From NCBI GenBank assembly GCA_036169595.1, contig CM069765.1, positions 8,505,001 to 8,569,000 of the forward strand: a stretch of DNA of 64,000 bases, written 5' to 3'. The translations under genes and the position numbers were made by a program. The DNA is from Dictyostelium firmibasis. Lineage: Eukaryota > Evosea > Eumycetozoa > Dictyosteliales > Dictyosteliaceae. Shown piece by piece: positions 1 to 15,377 of this stretch (within the stretch, counting starts at the first letter, position 1; each line of letters starts with the position of its first letter). The notes under the pieces were generated by a model. It did no database searches. It saw only the letters and a list, made by a program, of their open reading frames with translations, and was not told where the DNA came from.

Positions 1-3348
<3,348 letters not shown>

Positions 3349-3609
3349 AACAAAAAAAAAAAACAATTTGTAATTAATAAAAATAAATTGCTTGTAAATA
3401 TCAATAATAATAAAGTCACAATTTTTGTCTACATGAGTTGAGACACCATAAAAGTAACACTATTTAAGATAATATTTTTTTTCTTTACAAATTCTTTAAA
3501 GTTCGAGATTATTGTGTCAGAGGTTCAAATGTATTGATTACTTTTATATAAATAATTATCAAAAAAAAAAAACTATAAAATTATTTTTATTTTTATTTTT
3601 TTCAGAATT

Positions 3610-6422
3610 CTAATTAATTTCATTGAATTGTACATTTAAAACTGGTAAAGGTTTATCAACAATTATATCAAAATGCCACCATTCTTGTTCATATGGTTTG
3701 AAATTGTTATTCATTAATGCAATTGTTAGAAGTTTTCTATACCAACGTTGGAGTTCTGTACCGCCGAAATAAGAACGATGAGAACGAATACTTAGCTCAT
3801 CGAAATCACCAACCATTTCAATAACCTTTCCATTTGATAGATCATATAATGAGATATCGAGTGCGCCACCACGATTATGAATAGATCCTTTTTTTGGTGT
3901 AGCAACATATACACCTCTAAACTCTGGGATGACTGATTCCGCCATTGTCCATGTAATATTCCATGGTCTGTAAGAGTCGAAAATAATGATACCAACATTC
4001 CAATTCTCTACAAGCCAATTATGAGCTGATAGTAAACACTTTGCTGCATCTTTATTTAAAAATGCCTTTGCTTGTTTATAGAGTTGAATACCTGTAAAGT
4101 TATCAGTGGTTGCATATTTTATATCAAATTTAAGAGTTGGTGATATGGTGGCTAAATCTACTAAATTATGATTAATTCTCGCATTTTCATCTTCAAATGG
4201 GAATGGAATAGTAAATGATTGATCCAAAGCTTTTGAGCAAACATCTTTTGTGTAAACTCCTGGTTGTTGTTTACCTGATGTTGACATTGATTGAAATTTA
4301 AATTTAATTCCACTAAGTGATAAGAATAAAGGTACACCTTTTTCCATATGAAATTCAATGATCTCATTGTTGTACATTGCTGTTGGTGAGAGTAAAAAAT
4401 AAACAATTGAAACATCACCTTTTTGTACTGCTGATAAAAACTTCATTTTATAATTGAATAACCATTCGATATTGAAATTTAAGTGACCATTCTCTTCAAA
4501 AATCATTGCCATATGATCACGAGCCATATAAAATCCAACCAAATCTTTAAATTCCTCAGTTAGAGGTGGTTGAATTGTAATTTCTGATTTCAATGGTAAT
4601 GGTTTATATTTACAATAGATTAAACTATGATTAGCTTCTTCAGAGTCACGAATATATGTTTCCTTTAATATCAATGTTGATTCTTTGTTAGCAAATTCAT
4701 TTTTAGTACTATTGTTAAAATTGAAACCTTTTGGAATATTTATCATTACCTGATTACATGACATTCTATCAGCTGTAATGATCGATTGAATACCTGTTTT
4801 TTTATCAATTGGTAACAATGCTAATTTTGATAATACTACATCTTTACTATAGACAGTACCATTATAGGATTTCAAGATTTGAACATAATCATTATCATTG
4901 AATACCTCTTCTTCTCCTCCTTCTCTTGGAAGATACCAATAACCTGAAATATGATCATACAGTGAATCAGGGATTTCAGTTGCTAACAAAGTTGAATTTA
5001 AAAAAGATTTTCTATTTTCAATTGATTCCATTGTGGTGGCAAGTGATGAGTTATTCAATTTAACTATACTATGAGTTTCTTTTACAAAATTTGCTGCTAA
5101 TTGACAAGAGATATATTCAGAGATTTGTATTGATACTGCATTACATACATCCAATGTCGAACAAACGAATATGCCTAAACCTAGTTCTGGTAATACCCTA
5201 AAATCAGTTGCAAAACCATTGACAGCGCCACCATGTCTTGCAACTTGATACCCAAAGAAATTGGAGATATCAACACCTAAACCATAACTAGATGTACCTA
5301 TTGATGTTGGTGTTTTTGCAACAGCCTTTTCATCATAAACATATGGGAACTCCAATTTTTCAATGTTTTCTGGTTTTATTGGACTCTTTAATGGTTGTTG
5401 AGTTAGAAATTGTACAAATGTTTCATACTTTAACAGTGGTTTGCCATCTTGTAGGAAGAATTGTAAAAACTTTGAGATATCATCTACGGTGGTTGCAAGA
5501 CAAGCTGCTGGAAACATACCAAAATAAGTTAATGGAGCTTCTTTATAAACTGATAAATCTTTTGTATTTTCATCCCAATATCTCCACATATGTCCAGTTG
5601 CGGTTCTTAATTGATTTTCATCCTTTACCTCGGTATAGGCGTATTCATTCTTAAAGGTTGAATTTAACATACCTAATGGAATGAAAATATTCTTTTCAAT
5701 GAAATCTGCAAAACTTTCACCACTAACAACCTCAACAATATAACCTGCAACTGCAACTGCTGCATTCGAATATTTATGCTCTGTCCATGGTTCACTAACT
5801 AATGATGATTCGTTCATTGATTTAACCAATGTAACTAAATCACTTTGAATTTCATTAAAATAATTACCTTCAATTGGTTCTCTAATTAATCCTATAAAAA
5901 AATGAAATAATATTAATATTAATAATATTGAAAATTTTTAATAATTAATATTAATACAATAAAAATTCTTTTTTTTTTTTATTTTTTTTTTTTATATTTA
6001 CCAGAAGAATGTCTAATTAAATTAAAAACTGAAATTTTCCTATATAGATCTGGTTCAAATTCTTTTTCTGAAGAATAAGTAAATGATTGTGGATTTTTTG
6101 GATGAAAATCTGGTATATATTTAGTTACTGGATCTTCAAGTGATAATAAACCTCTATCAACTAATTGGAGTATTGCAACGTATGTGAATAACTTTGAAAC
6201 TGATGCAACTCTAAATAATGTTTTATCAAATGTTGGAATTGGTGATTTAGTGTCTTGATGATGGTAAATCTTTTTTAAGAGGCTATGACATTCTTTCTTT
6301 TTACTACTGTCATCTCTTGCAATCACTGATACTGATATACATGGAATAGATTTATCTTTAATTTGGAATTCAATAAATTCATTAATATCTTTAATAATTT
6401 CTTTTGATAAAATTTCTGTCAT
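3610..6422 (-). CDS. Beta-lactamase/PBP-like serine hydrolase fused to VanX-type D-Ala-D-Ala dipeptidase
   Basis: Two exons, 6422-6002 and 5891-3610, joined across a 110-bp GT..AG intron (6001-5892) that splits a Gly codon; the product is 900 residues. Residues about 10-400 are a class C beta-lactamase/DD-peptidase-type fold with S-V-S-K at 74-77 (SxxK nucleophile), Y-S-N near 181-183 and H-G-G near 360. A middle region (about 400-700) resembles the C-terminal part of beta-lactamase-like proteins. The last 195 residues are a peptidase M15D (VanX) domain with SIHNRGGALD (SxHxxGxAxD zinc motif) and EQEWWH (catalytic Glu and zinc His). Both active-site sets look complete. No clear signal peptide was seen, so action on peptidoglycan from phagocytosed bacteria is only inferred. 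The upstream spacer of 289 bp holds a G-rich motif. Confidence 0.85.
5892..6001 (-). other. Intron of the beta-lactamase/VanX gene
   Basis: On the minus strand the donor reads CTG|GTAAATAT and the acceptor TTTATAG|GATTAATT. Splicing restores the reading frame between the SVSK-bearing exon and the YSN-bearing exon. The intron is almost only A and T. Confidence 0.85.
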
Positions 6423-6571
6423 TTTTTTTTTTTTTTGTCTAAAAAGAATTATTGTAATAAATGAAAAAAAAAAAAAAAAATTAAATTGGATGAATGAAAT
6501 TTAATTTAATAAAAAAAAAAATGAAAAAAAAACAAAAATAAAAAAAAAAAAAAAATGAATTTTAAATTAAA

Positions 6572-6584
6572 GGGGGGGTGTTTT
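6572..6584 (+). promoter_or_regulatory. Possible G-box in the promoter of the beta-lactamase/VanX gene
   Basis: GGGGGGGTGTTTT stands out in a spacer that otherwise has almost no G or C, about 150 bp upstream of the start codon at 6422. G/T-rich boxes of this type are known binding sites for the Dictyostelium G-box factor GbfA. Assignment is by motif likeness only. Confidence 0.3.
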
Positions 6585-6711
6585 ATCATTATTGTGTGAT
6601 TTAAAAAAAAAAAAAGTCAAAGTCAATGATATATGATAATACCTTTTTTTTTTTAGTTTCTAAATAAATAAATTTTATTTGTGTTTGAATGAAAAAACCA
6701 TCTCGAATATT

Positions 6712-8248
6712 TTAAGATTTACACCAACTTAATACTTGAAGACATGTTATATATTTACAACCAAAACACCATTCATCAGCATCAATGTTTTTATAAAATA
6801 CAACAAACAATGCTACATATAATGCTACAGTCAATGGAATTACAATCATAAGTAAAAGTAAACGTTTTCCAATTGCTCTCTTTGGTGTCAATGATGGCAA
6901 AAAAATTGCAGCTGTTAAAATACCTGCAATAAAACCACCTATTTAATAAAATAATAAAAAATATGATATTAGTAATTAAAATCTAAAAACTGATTGAGTT
7001 TTTTTTTTTTTTTTTTCCAAATTAAACTTTAATCTTACCTAAATGCGCGAAATTATCTACACCTGGTAAAAATAAACCAACAGCAAAAGAGGTTATAATA
7101 CTGAATAATAAAGAACCGAAATTTAACCAAGGTTTAGCTAAAACTTTCCAATTACGAATTAAATCAGTTAAAAGTACACCCAAAAAGCCAAAGATAGCAC
7201 CAGAAGCCCCCACTTGTACTGAATTTGGTAACATGATTGCACTACAGAGGTTACCAGCAACACCACAAAGTAGATAGATTGGTACGATACGATGACCACC
7301 ATATGCTCTTTCCAATTGCATTCCCACACGTAATTGGGTGGCCATATTCATGAGATAATGGAAAATTCCAACATGTAAAAAGATTGGAGTGAAGAATCTC
7401 CACCATTCGCCGTTCAATATCATTGGTGAATACTTTGCCCCAACATCCAAGAGTGTATAAGAGTTTGGACCAAACCATGGATTGGTTTTCCATGGCTCAA
7501 ATCCACCATTGTATATAATCTCCCAAACAAACATTGCCAAATCAATTAAACTAATCGCTATGATAAAGTATGGTACAAATTGTTTTGGTGGTTCCATATC
7601 TTTGTGATCTTCTTTCAATGACAAAGATGATACACCACGTCCTAATGTTGATGGACGGAATGGTTTCTTACCATCAGTACGACCTGCACCCGCTTGACTA
7701 TTTGGTCCTGGTCTACCCCTACCTCTACCTCTACCCCTACCTCTACCTCTACGTGTTGCTCCATCATCCTCATCTCCTTCTCCACCAATCATCATTTTTT
7801 CATCATTATTATCATCATTACCTATTAAATATGGATTACCTCCACCACTTGTTGCTGCATCAGTCGATGGATAATAATCAACTGAATTTAATGTTGCGCC
7901 ATTCTCTTTATTCAAATTAATATTATTATCTTTTGGTGGTGAATAAACTGGTGGTGATTCAAATTTATCCATTTCAACGTCATCATTACCTCTATTATAT
8001 CTTGGTGCCTTCTCCCAAAAATCATCTTTCATCCAATAAGGCTCATCTTCTTCATAATAATCATTGTTGTTGCTATTATTATTATTATTGTTATTGTTGT
8101 TGTTGTTGTTGGTTTGATTACTGTCTGAATTTTGTTGTTGTTGCTGCTGTGTTTGTTGTTGATCTTCATTTAAACCAAAATACAATCCAACTCCATCCCT
8201 TATTCTTGTTGTTGCTCCTTTAATCGAAAATTTCTTTAATGTTGACAT
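6712..8248 (-). CDS. Rhomboid-family intramembrane serine protease with Arg-Gly-rich N-terminal extension
   Basis: Exons 8248-7039 and 6938-6712 are joined by an intron (7038-6939) with donor G|GTAAGATT and acceptor TAG|GTGG; the splice completes HLGG. The product is 478 residues. The first 220 residues are low-complexity cytosolic sequence with poly-Gln, poly-Asn, acidic stretches and an Arg-Gly repeat coded around 7700-7755. The membrane part carries the rhomboid signatures: W-W-R near the start of the fold, HYLMNM, GASGAIFG with nucleophile Ser about 349, and the partner His about 402 in AHLGG, placed right beside the exon junction. About six or seven membrane segments are expected. A catalytically active rhomboid is likely. 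Substrate is unknown. Confidence 0.88.
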
Positions 8249-8621
8249 TTTTTGTTTATTTTATTTTTTTAAAATTTTTTTACTAGTATCCTTTATTTAT
8301 TTGCTATTATGTCTATAATTGTTATTTTATTTTATTTTTTTTATTATTTAATATGAGTGAGTTTAAAATTTTTTAATTTTTTAATTTATTTTATGTGTGT
8401 ACAGATAAAAAAAAAAAACCAATGACGTTTCTTTTGTAAATTTTTATTTAAATTTTAAAAAAAGCAGGGGTGATTGAGATATTTTACTGTTTTTTTTTTT
8501 TTTTTTTTATTATTATAATAATTTGTGAAAAAAAAAATTAATTAAAGTAAAAAAATCAACTATTTTTAATTTTATTTTTTATTTTTATTTTATTTAATAT
8601 ATATTACAATTGATGAATTAA

Positions 8622-8652
<31 letters not shown>

Positions 8653-8904
8653 TGTACAAATTAAATATATAAATACAATTAATTTTTTATGTATAAAAAA
8701 AAAAAAAAAAAAAAAGAATAAAAATAAAACCAAAACAACACTAAAAATAATTTTATAATAAAAATTTGGTGCGAGGTGTGATGTTGTTTTTGGTGAATGA
8801 AAAAAAAAAAAATAAAAAAAATAAAAAGGTAAAAAAAATAATAAGAATAATAATAATAATATCAAAGTATTTGAGTGTGGGTTACAATCAAAAAACCTAT
8901 AATG

Positions 8905-8947
<43 letters not shown>

Positions 8948-9385
8948 TTTGTTTCTATTTTTTTTTTTTTTTTTTTTTTAATTTTTTTTTTTTTGCAAAA
9001 ATTTTTTTTTTTTAACCGATTTCATTTCGATCAGATTTGTGACTTATTTTGAAAAAAAAAAAAATAAAATAAAAATAAAACAAAATAATATTTTTTTGGG
9101 GAATTAGACGTAGTAAAATGAACAAGAATTACACTTTTATTTGAATAATCTTTTTTTACCACAAAAAGAGAGCGTTAATATTAAGTGAGATATATTTGGT
9201 TTTTTTTATTTTTAATTATTGAAAAAAAAAAAAAAAAACCAGAGTGCCAATGATTTTATATGTGTATATTTTTTTTATAAAAAAAAAAAAATATTAATAT
9301 CACAATGTTTATTTTCTTAAGTCTTTTTTTTTCGTTCCAATTTTTTTTCTTTTTTTTTAATGTTTTTTTTGTGGTTTTTCAATTT
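8249..9385. other. Intergenic A/T spacer, rhomboid upstream and atg2 downstream
   Basis: Homopolymer A and T blocks, including A-runs over 30 bases near 8905-8943. A short GGGGTGATTG at 8467-8476 lies about 220 bp upstream of the rhomboid start and could be a weak G-box. The apparent ORFs here are poly-Lys and poly-Phe translations of homopolymers. No RNA gene was seen. Confidence 0.6.
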
Positions 9386-11014
9386 TTAAATATTAATGGT
9401 ATTAATATTACTTGATGAAGATCTTAAAAAAGCGCTATTATTTTCATTATTCGAATTTTGTAATAAAGGAGAGTTATTATTTGGAGAGGATGAAGAAAGA
9501 TTTTTTGGTTTGAATTTCTTTCTTTCCATTTCGATTTTAGTGTAGTCTAAACTATTTCTAAGACCCAAAGAAAAGAAGGTGATGCCATCTGAAATACCAA
9601 GTATTGGATTAACCAATAGGCCAGGTACGGCCCAAAACATATTATTTAAGAAATTGATTGGGCCAGTTGATTGAGAGAATGGATCGATTACACCTTTAAC
9701 TCCATTATAGAATCCACCAAATATTTTTGACATTCCCTTTTTAGCACCCTCCGTTAAATTTTCTGGTTGACTTGTCCAAATCGATTGGTTATGAGATGCT
9801 TGATTGTTTAATGTGCCAAAAATTTTTGAAGCAAAGCCTGTCATCTTTGAAGATGAAGTTAAGAGATCAACGGTGATTTTCTTCATACCTTTGGTCAAAC
9901 CTTTACCTAAACCCGCTATAACATTCTCACTATCTTTTGCCTCTTTAATTGGATGAATGATTAATTCCATTAAAGATCTACCAATACCAATACCAATTGA
10001 AATCGGCGTGACACCACCTAAATATTGAAAGATATTCTTTCCAAAGAGATGGGGTGAATAAACGGACATTATACTTTCTGATAATGCTCTACTACCAATG
10101 TCTCTTATATGAATATGGGGTAAAGTGAAATAGGCATCATTCAATGGAATCATTTGGAATACCCATACAAATCCACCTCTTGTAAAACTATGATTTGTTA
10201 AAATTGATGATGGTTTATAATCAACTTTAAATTGTAATGGATAAATTTCGAATTCGTCATAATAAACTTCATTTTCATCTTTATTTTCATCATTTAAATC
10301 TATACCACTATTAACTTGAAAATCTTCATTATTATTATTATTGTTATTATTATTATTATTACTATTTGTATCATTAAAATCGAAATTATTAAAATTATCA
10401 TCTGACGAAAAGAAGTGTAACAAGAAATCAACTGATTTTTGATGAAATTCTAAGAACAAAGGTGAAATATGTAATTTCAAATTATGAAAAGTTCTATTGA
10501 ATACATCAACTCTAGTTGCAAAAATAAATGAAAGTATATTTTCTTTTTGTTTTAATAATTCTTGTTGTTGGTGCTTCTTTTTTCTTTCCTTTTCACTATC
10601 ATCAATTTCAAAATCGTCAATTGCAATCATTTGGAAATGACTTAGAGGCCCTAATAGGTTTTGGTAATAATTACTAACATTGTCTCTAATTAAAAGTGAA
10701 CTAATATTTACTACTAATAAACTATCATAATCTTTAATACTTCTTTGTTGGTTTGGTTGTTGTCGCTGATATTCACTTGAAAATGTTGCATTTTGTTGTT
10801 GTTGATGATTATAACTATTATTTAATTGATTTTTCTTTTTATTTTGATGATAGGTCGTATGTACTAATTCTGATATATTTGCTTCTAATACAATACTACT
10901 ATTATTATCATTTCCTATTATATGGAAATAAATTACTAAATCAATAATATAAATTTGAAAACTAATTGGTATACTTGATTGATGATTTGGTATTTCACTT
11001 GAAAATTCGACTTT

Positions 11015-11100
<86 letters not shown>

Positions 11101-14100
11101 GATGCTGTTGTTGTTGTTGTTGAAATTGCTGATGTGGTTGTTGTTTTGATTGTTGTGATGATTGAACTCTATTACTATTTTTTTTATTTGAGGATTGATT
11201 TTTTTGATTATCAATTTGATAATCATAATTTATATGAACACTATCAATTTTATCTAATAATTTTGTTGTAATAGTTTCAGGGTTTTTCTTATCGTTTTGA
11301 TCTTCTTTAATAACCATTAGTTGAGTTAACTTTTGAAGGAATCTCGGGAACAATGATTTTAAGATGATAAATTCTTTTTTTGATAGTCTAATATCATATG
11401 AATGTTCAATGATTTCAATCTTTGAGCATTTCTTATCTTGATTCATTTTCAAGAGGAATAATAAATCCTTTGAATTATAAGACTCACCAATTGTCTTATA
11501 GTCTTGATTCTTATAGTCTACCTCTCTCATTAATATCTTTGTTTGATACATTTGGAATTGTAATACTTCGTCATCACCAGAATCAAATAATTGGAATATA
11601 ACCAAAGACTTTGAAGATATTTTTAATCTTGGTGAATTATTAGATCCAAAATGTATCATTAAATTATTTAATGATATTATACTATTTTCTTTTGGTTTTT
11701 GTTGTTCTTTTTCTTCTTGTTGTTTCTTTAGTTGTTCTGGTGACGATATCTTTGTTGATAGTTCTGGATCAAATGTGGTTGGATTAGGTAAACTAATCCA
11801 ATTTATAAATCTATTTATAAACATCATTGAAGGTACAAAACAAATTGAACCTAACAATAGTCTACTTTTTGAATCTTGAAACTCCAATGAATCACAATAG
11901 GTATATAGAAAATCATCTTTTGATAGTAAACTATTAATTTCATCTTCATTATTATTTATATTATTAATATTATTAATATTGTTATTATTATTAATATTAT
12001 TATCATCCAAATTATTGTTATTTTGATCACAACCATAATTTTCAAATATTTCAATTGACATTTTAAATTGGTTTTTAGTTTGATGATTTTTCAATTCAAT
12101 CAATTGGTTTGTTAAAAATAATTCAGGTTTCAAACATGGTATTGTTGAATTTGGTCTTTGATAGTAATGGACATATGAGCTAATTTTATCCAATGAAATA
12201 TAACTAAAGCTTGAAATTGGTTTATAAAATTCGTCAGGATAGCCAATCGCCATAAAATAATCAAATCTGTTAACTTCTAATTTAAATGACTCAATTGGAT
12301 CTTCATCTTTAATAGTCTCCATATCTTCAAATAATAATTGGAATGTTGCTAGAATAAATAAAGAAAAAAAAAAGGAGGAGGGTCATTAGTAAATAAAAGT
12401 TGAAATATATAATTAGTAATTTTAAATAGATAATTACCATTTGTTGAAAATAAAGTGAAAATACTAGTTGATGTTGATTCACTTGAAGATAAAACAAAAG
12501 AAGATATTAAATTCTCATAATCAGATTTTTTTAATTTCAAATCGATATTTGGTAAAACACAAGATATATTACAAGTTGATAATCTATTTGCCTCTTCAAT
12601 GCTATGTTCATCGTTATGATATGATGATTGATGGCTTTGAAAGAATGGATTGGCTGTATACAATGATGAGTTAATTGGATATAATCTTTGAATTTCACTG
12701 TCACTCAATACTTCTAGTCTTTTTGATATTTTGATTGCCGGTGTGCCATTAATTTTCAATCCATTATATCTATTATTATTATTTTCATTATTTTCATTTA
12801 CAACACCGTTTGGTAATATATCAATATCAATTGTTTCGAAATGAATATCAGTATTTAAGAAGCCAGAGATTTTACTAACATAACAACGCATTTGTTCACC
12901 ATTTACATGAATTGCAAAGTTTGGTTTTGGTAATATCATATCGGTTTCATGTAGAGGTAAATGTAAATAGTATGAAATTCTTGGCACTGATATATCAATA
13001 TGAATATCTTTTTGAGGTTTATTATTGTCGCTATTACTTATAATACTGTTACTACTAATGTTAATATCTTTATTAATATTGTTGTTGTTATTATCGATTT
13101 CTTTCTTTAATTCATCAATATCAGTTAAATTATTATTACTAGTTGTAAATGATGAATTTAAAATATTTTTATCATTATTGTTGTTATTGCCATTATTATT
13201 ATTATTATTATTAATGTTATCATTTAAAAATATATTTGATAAATGTTTAATCAAACCTAATAATTGATTACTATTAATATTACCGTAGATACTTGATTTA
13301 AACTCACATTGAATATTGATCCTGTCTTGATTGGGATGATTATCATCTATTCTTATATGATGAAAATCATCTTTTTTCGTAGAAAATAGGTAGAATCTCT
13401 GTTTTTCAGTTAGATTCTCTTCCCCCTTATGATATATAATTGAGATTTGTTGAAATGAAAATTCTGCTATATGATTTGGTAAATGTATCTCTGGAAATGA
13501 TATCATTGATAATAAATCAAATCCGCCACTAATTCTATTTCTAAAGCTAACACCATTATCACCACCATTCTTTGTTGGTGACCCACTTGGTGAGAACATA
13601 TTTAAAAAACTTTGAAAATATGATAACTTTGGTTTATCATTTTCAATCTTTTCATTTTGAATATTACCAACTAAACTATCGCTCATACCATTATCATTAA
13701 TATTATCACTATTATTATTATTATTATTATTGTTTTCGTTTAATTCCATACATTCTTCTCTAATATATTTAAAATTTGATTTCATTATATTAATTTCAAC
13801 AAAACTATTATTATTATTATCGTTATTGGTTTGATTTGTTTGATCCATTAAAAAAATTGATAAATTTTCAATTTCAACGTTAATGTTATATAAAATTTTC
13901 TTTAATAATAACTCTAATTTACTTAAAAGTGGTGAGCTTGTTGTTGTGTGCATTTGTGCTACTTCAATTTCATCATCGTCATCATCTTCATAGATACTTG
14001 TTGCTAAATTATCTAGTGGTGATTTATTTTCATTGCTACTATTATTATTGTTATCATTATTAAAGTTTGTATCAATTGGTTTAATTTCAATTTCTAAACC

Positions 14101-14442
14101 ATTAATTTTAATTGACAATGGTTTATTGTAAATATCATCCAATGGTATGGTTAATTCAATTTCTGCAACTTTTATCATACCAAAGCTAAATGGAAGACCA
14201 ACCAACTTTGACTTTAACTTCTCTTGGTCAAACACTACATTCTTTAATTTTACATTGTGAGATTCTAAAATTCTAGTTTCAAATTCAGATTTTTGGATTG
14301 GATTAACTAATAATGATTTGATATGTTTATTAATTAACGATCTTAAAACCTTATTTAAAACTTGGTCCACTATCCCAAACGATGTTATTGAGGAGGATGA
14401 GGAAGAGGTTTTTGTGGCCACATTTGGCTTTTCGTTACTCAT
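9386..14442 (-). CDS. atg2: ATG2-type autophagy lipid-transfer protein
   Basis: Exons 14442-12438 and 12348-9386 are joined by an 89-bp intron (12437-12349, donor ATG|GTAATTAT, acceptor TCTAG|CAAC), giving 1655 residues, within the usual range for ATG2 (about 1600-2000). The N-terminus has a chorein-like domain (NKVLRSLINKHIKSLL, then KLKNVVFD and LPFSFGMIKVAEIELTIP), as in Vps13/ATG2 bridge proteins. The C-terminal block around IFQYLGGVTPISIGIGIGRS and ENVIAGLGKGLTKGMKK matches the ATG2 C-terminal autophagy domain. The middle is divergent and holds poly-Asn, poly-Gln (11014-11130) and basic linkers. ATG2 moves phospholipid from the ER to the growing phagophore with Atg18/Atg9. Vps13 itself is excluded by length and the CAD match. 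Its start is 935 bp from the divergent RasGAP gene. Confidence 0.87.
11014..11130 (-). repeat. (CAA)n poly-Gln tract inside atg2
   Basis: About 39 near-perfect TTG (plus strand) triplets coding Gln in the minus-strand frame, within a basic linker of the ATG2-type protein. Val, Cys and Asn reading in other frames explains the shadow ORFs. Confidence 0.9.
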
Positions 14443-14708
14443 GTTTATAGGTTGTTTTTTTTTTTAAAACCTTTATTGTATTTTGCTATACAAAATACAA
14501 TAAACACAAATACAACCACAAATATAAACAGAGAAAAAAAAAAAAAATACTCTGTTTTGCTTTCTTTTTTTTTTTTTTTTTTTTTTTTGTTTTGCTTTTT
14601 TTTTTTGTTGGTTTTAAATAAAAAAATAAAATAAAATATTTTATTATGTTGTTGAAATAATGTTTATTTGTTATTGCCAAATAAGAAAAATTAATATTTA
14701 ATGTGTGG

Positions 14709-14741
<33 letters not shown>

Positions 14742-15034
14742 AAAAAAATTAAAAAAAAGTTTGGTTTGAATTTTTGTTCTTGAAAAATAAAAAAATAAAA
14801 AATAAAAAAAATAAAAAATAAAAATAATAAAAAACAATTTTATATGTATGAAAGGGAAAAAAACAATAATAATAATTTCAAATAATAATTTTTTTTTTTT
14901 TATTTTATTTTTTTTTTTTTTAAATGCAATGGGATTAAACTTAAAAAAAATAATATTAAAAAAAAAAATTAATTACATGTAATATATTAAAAAAAAAAAA
15001 AAAAATCTAAAACTTAATTCTCTCTTTTTCGACT

Positions 15035-15085
<51 letters not shown>

Positions 15086-15377
15086 AAATAAAAATAATTA
15101 TTTGATTAAAAAAAATATCAATTTGTGGATTTCAACTAAAAAAAAAAAATGATAGACAGCTTTTATCAAAAAAACTGAAATTTTCAAACTTATTTTTTTA
15201 ATTTTTTTTAAAATAAAAAAGTCACCAAACTACTTGCAGCTTTTTTTTTTATTTTTAATTTATTTTTAATTTTTTTTTATTTTTTTTTTATTTTTTTTTC
15301 ATTGCTCACAATTACTTTAATTTTATTACTTTTGTATTATTACAAAAAAAATACAAAAAAAAAAAAAAAAGAGAAAT
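14443..15377. other. Divergent promoter spacer between atg2 and the RasGAP gene
   Basis: Strongly biased to A and T, with T-runs near 14570-14590 and a near-pure A block around 15037-15083. Oligo-T and oligo-A tracts next to start sites are typical of Dictyostelium promoters. No RNA gene or G/C-rich motif was seen. Confidence 0.6.

Noticed and set aside
3490-3545. Possible tRNA end (AGGTTCAAATG) behind the first gene
   Set aside because: A single B-box-like word without stems or an A box; too weak to call.
3610-6422. Bacterial contamination as the source of the beta-lactamase/VanX gene
   Set aside because: The gene has a spliceosomal intron, A/T codon use and amoeba-type flanks, so it is resident in this genome.
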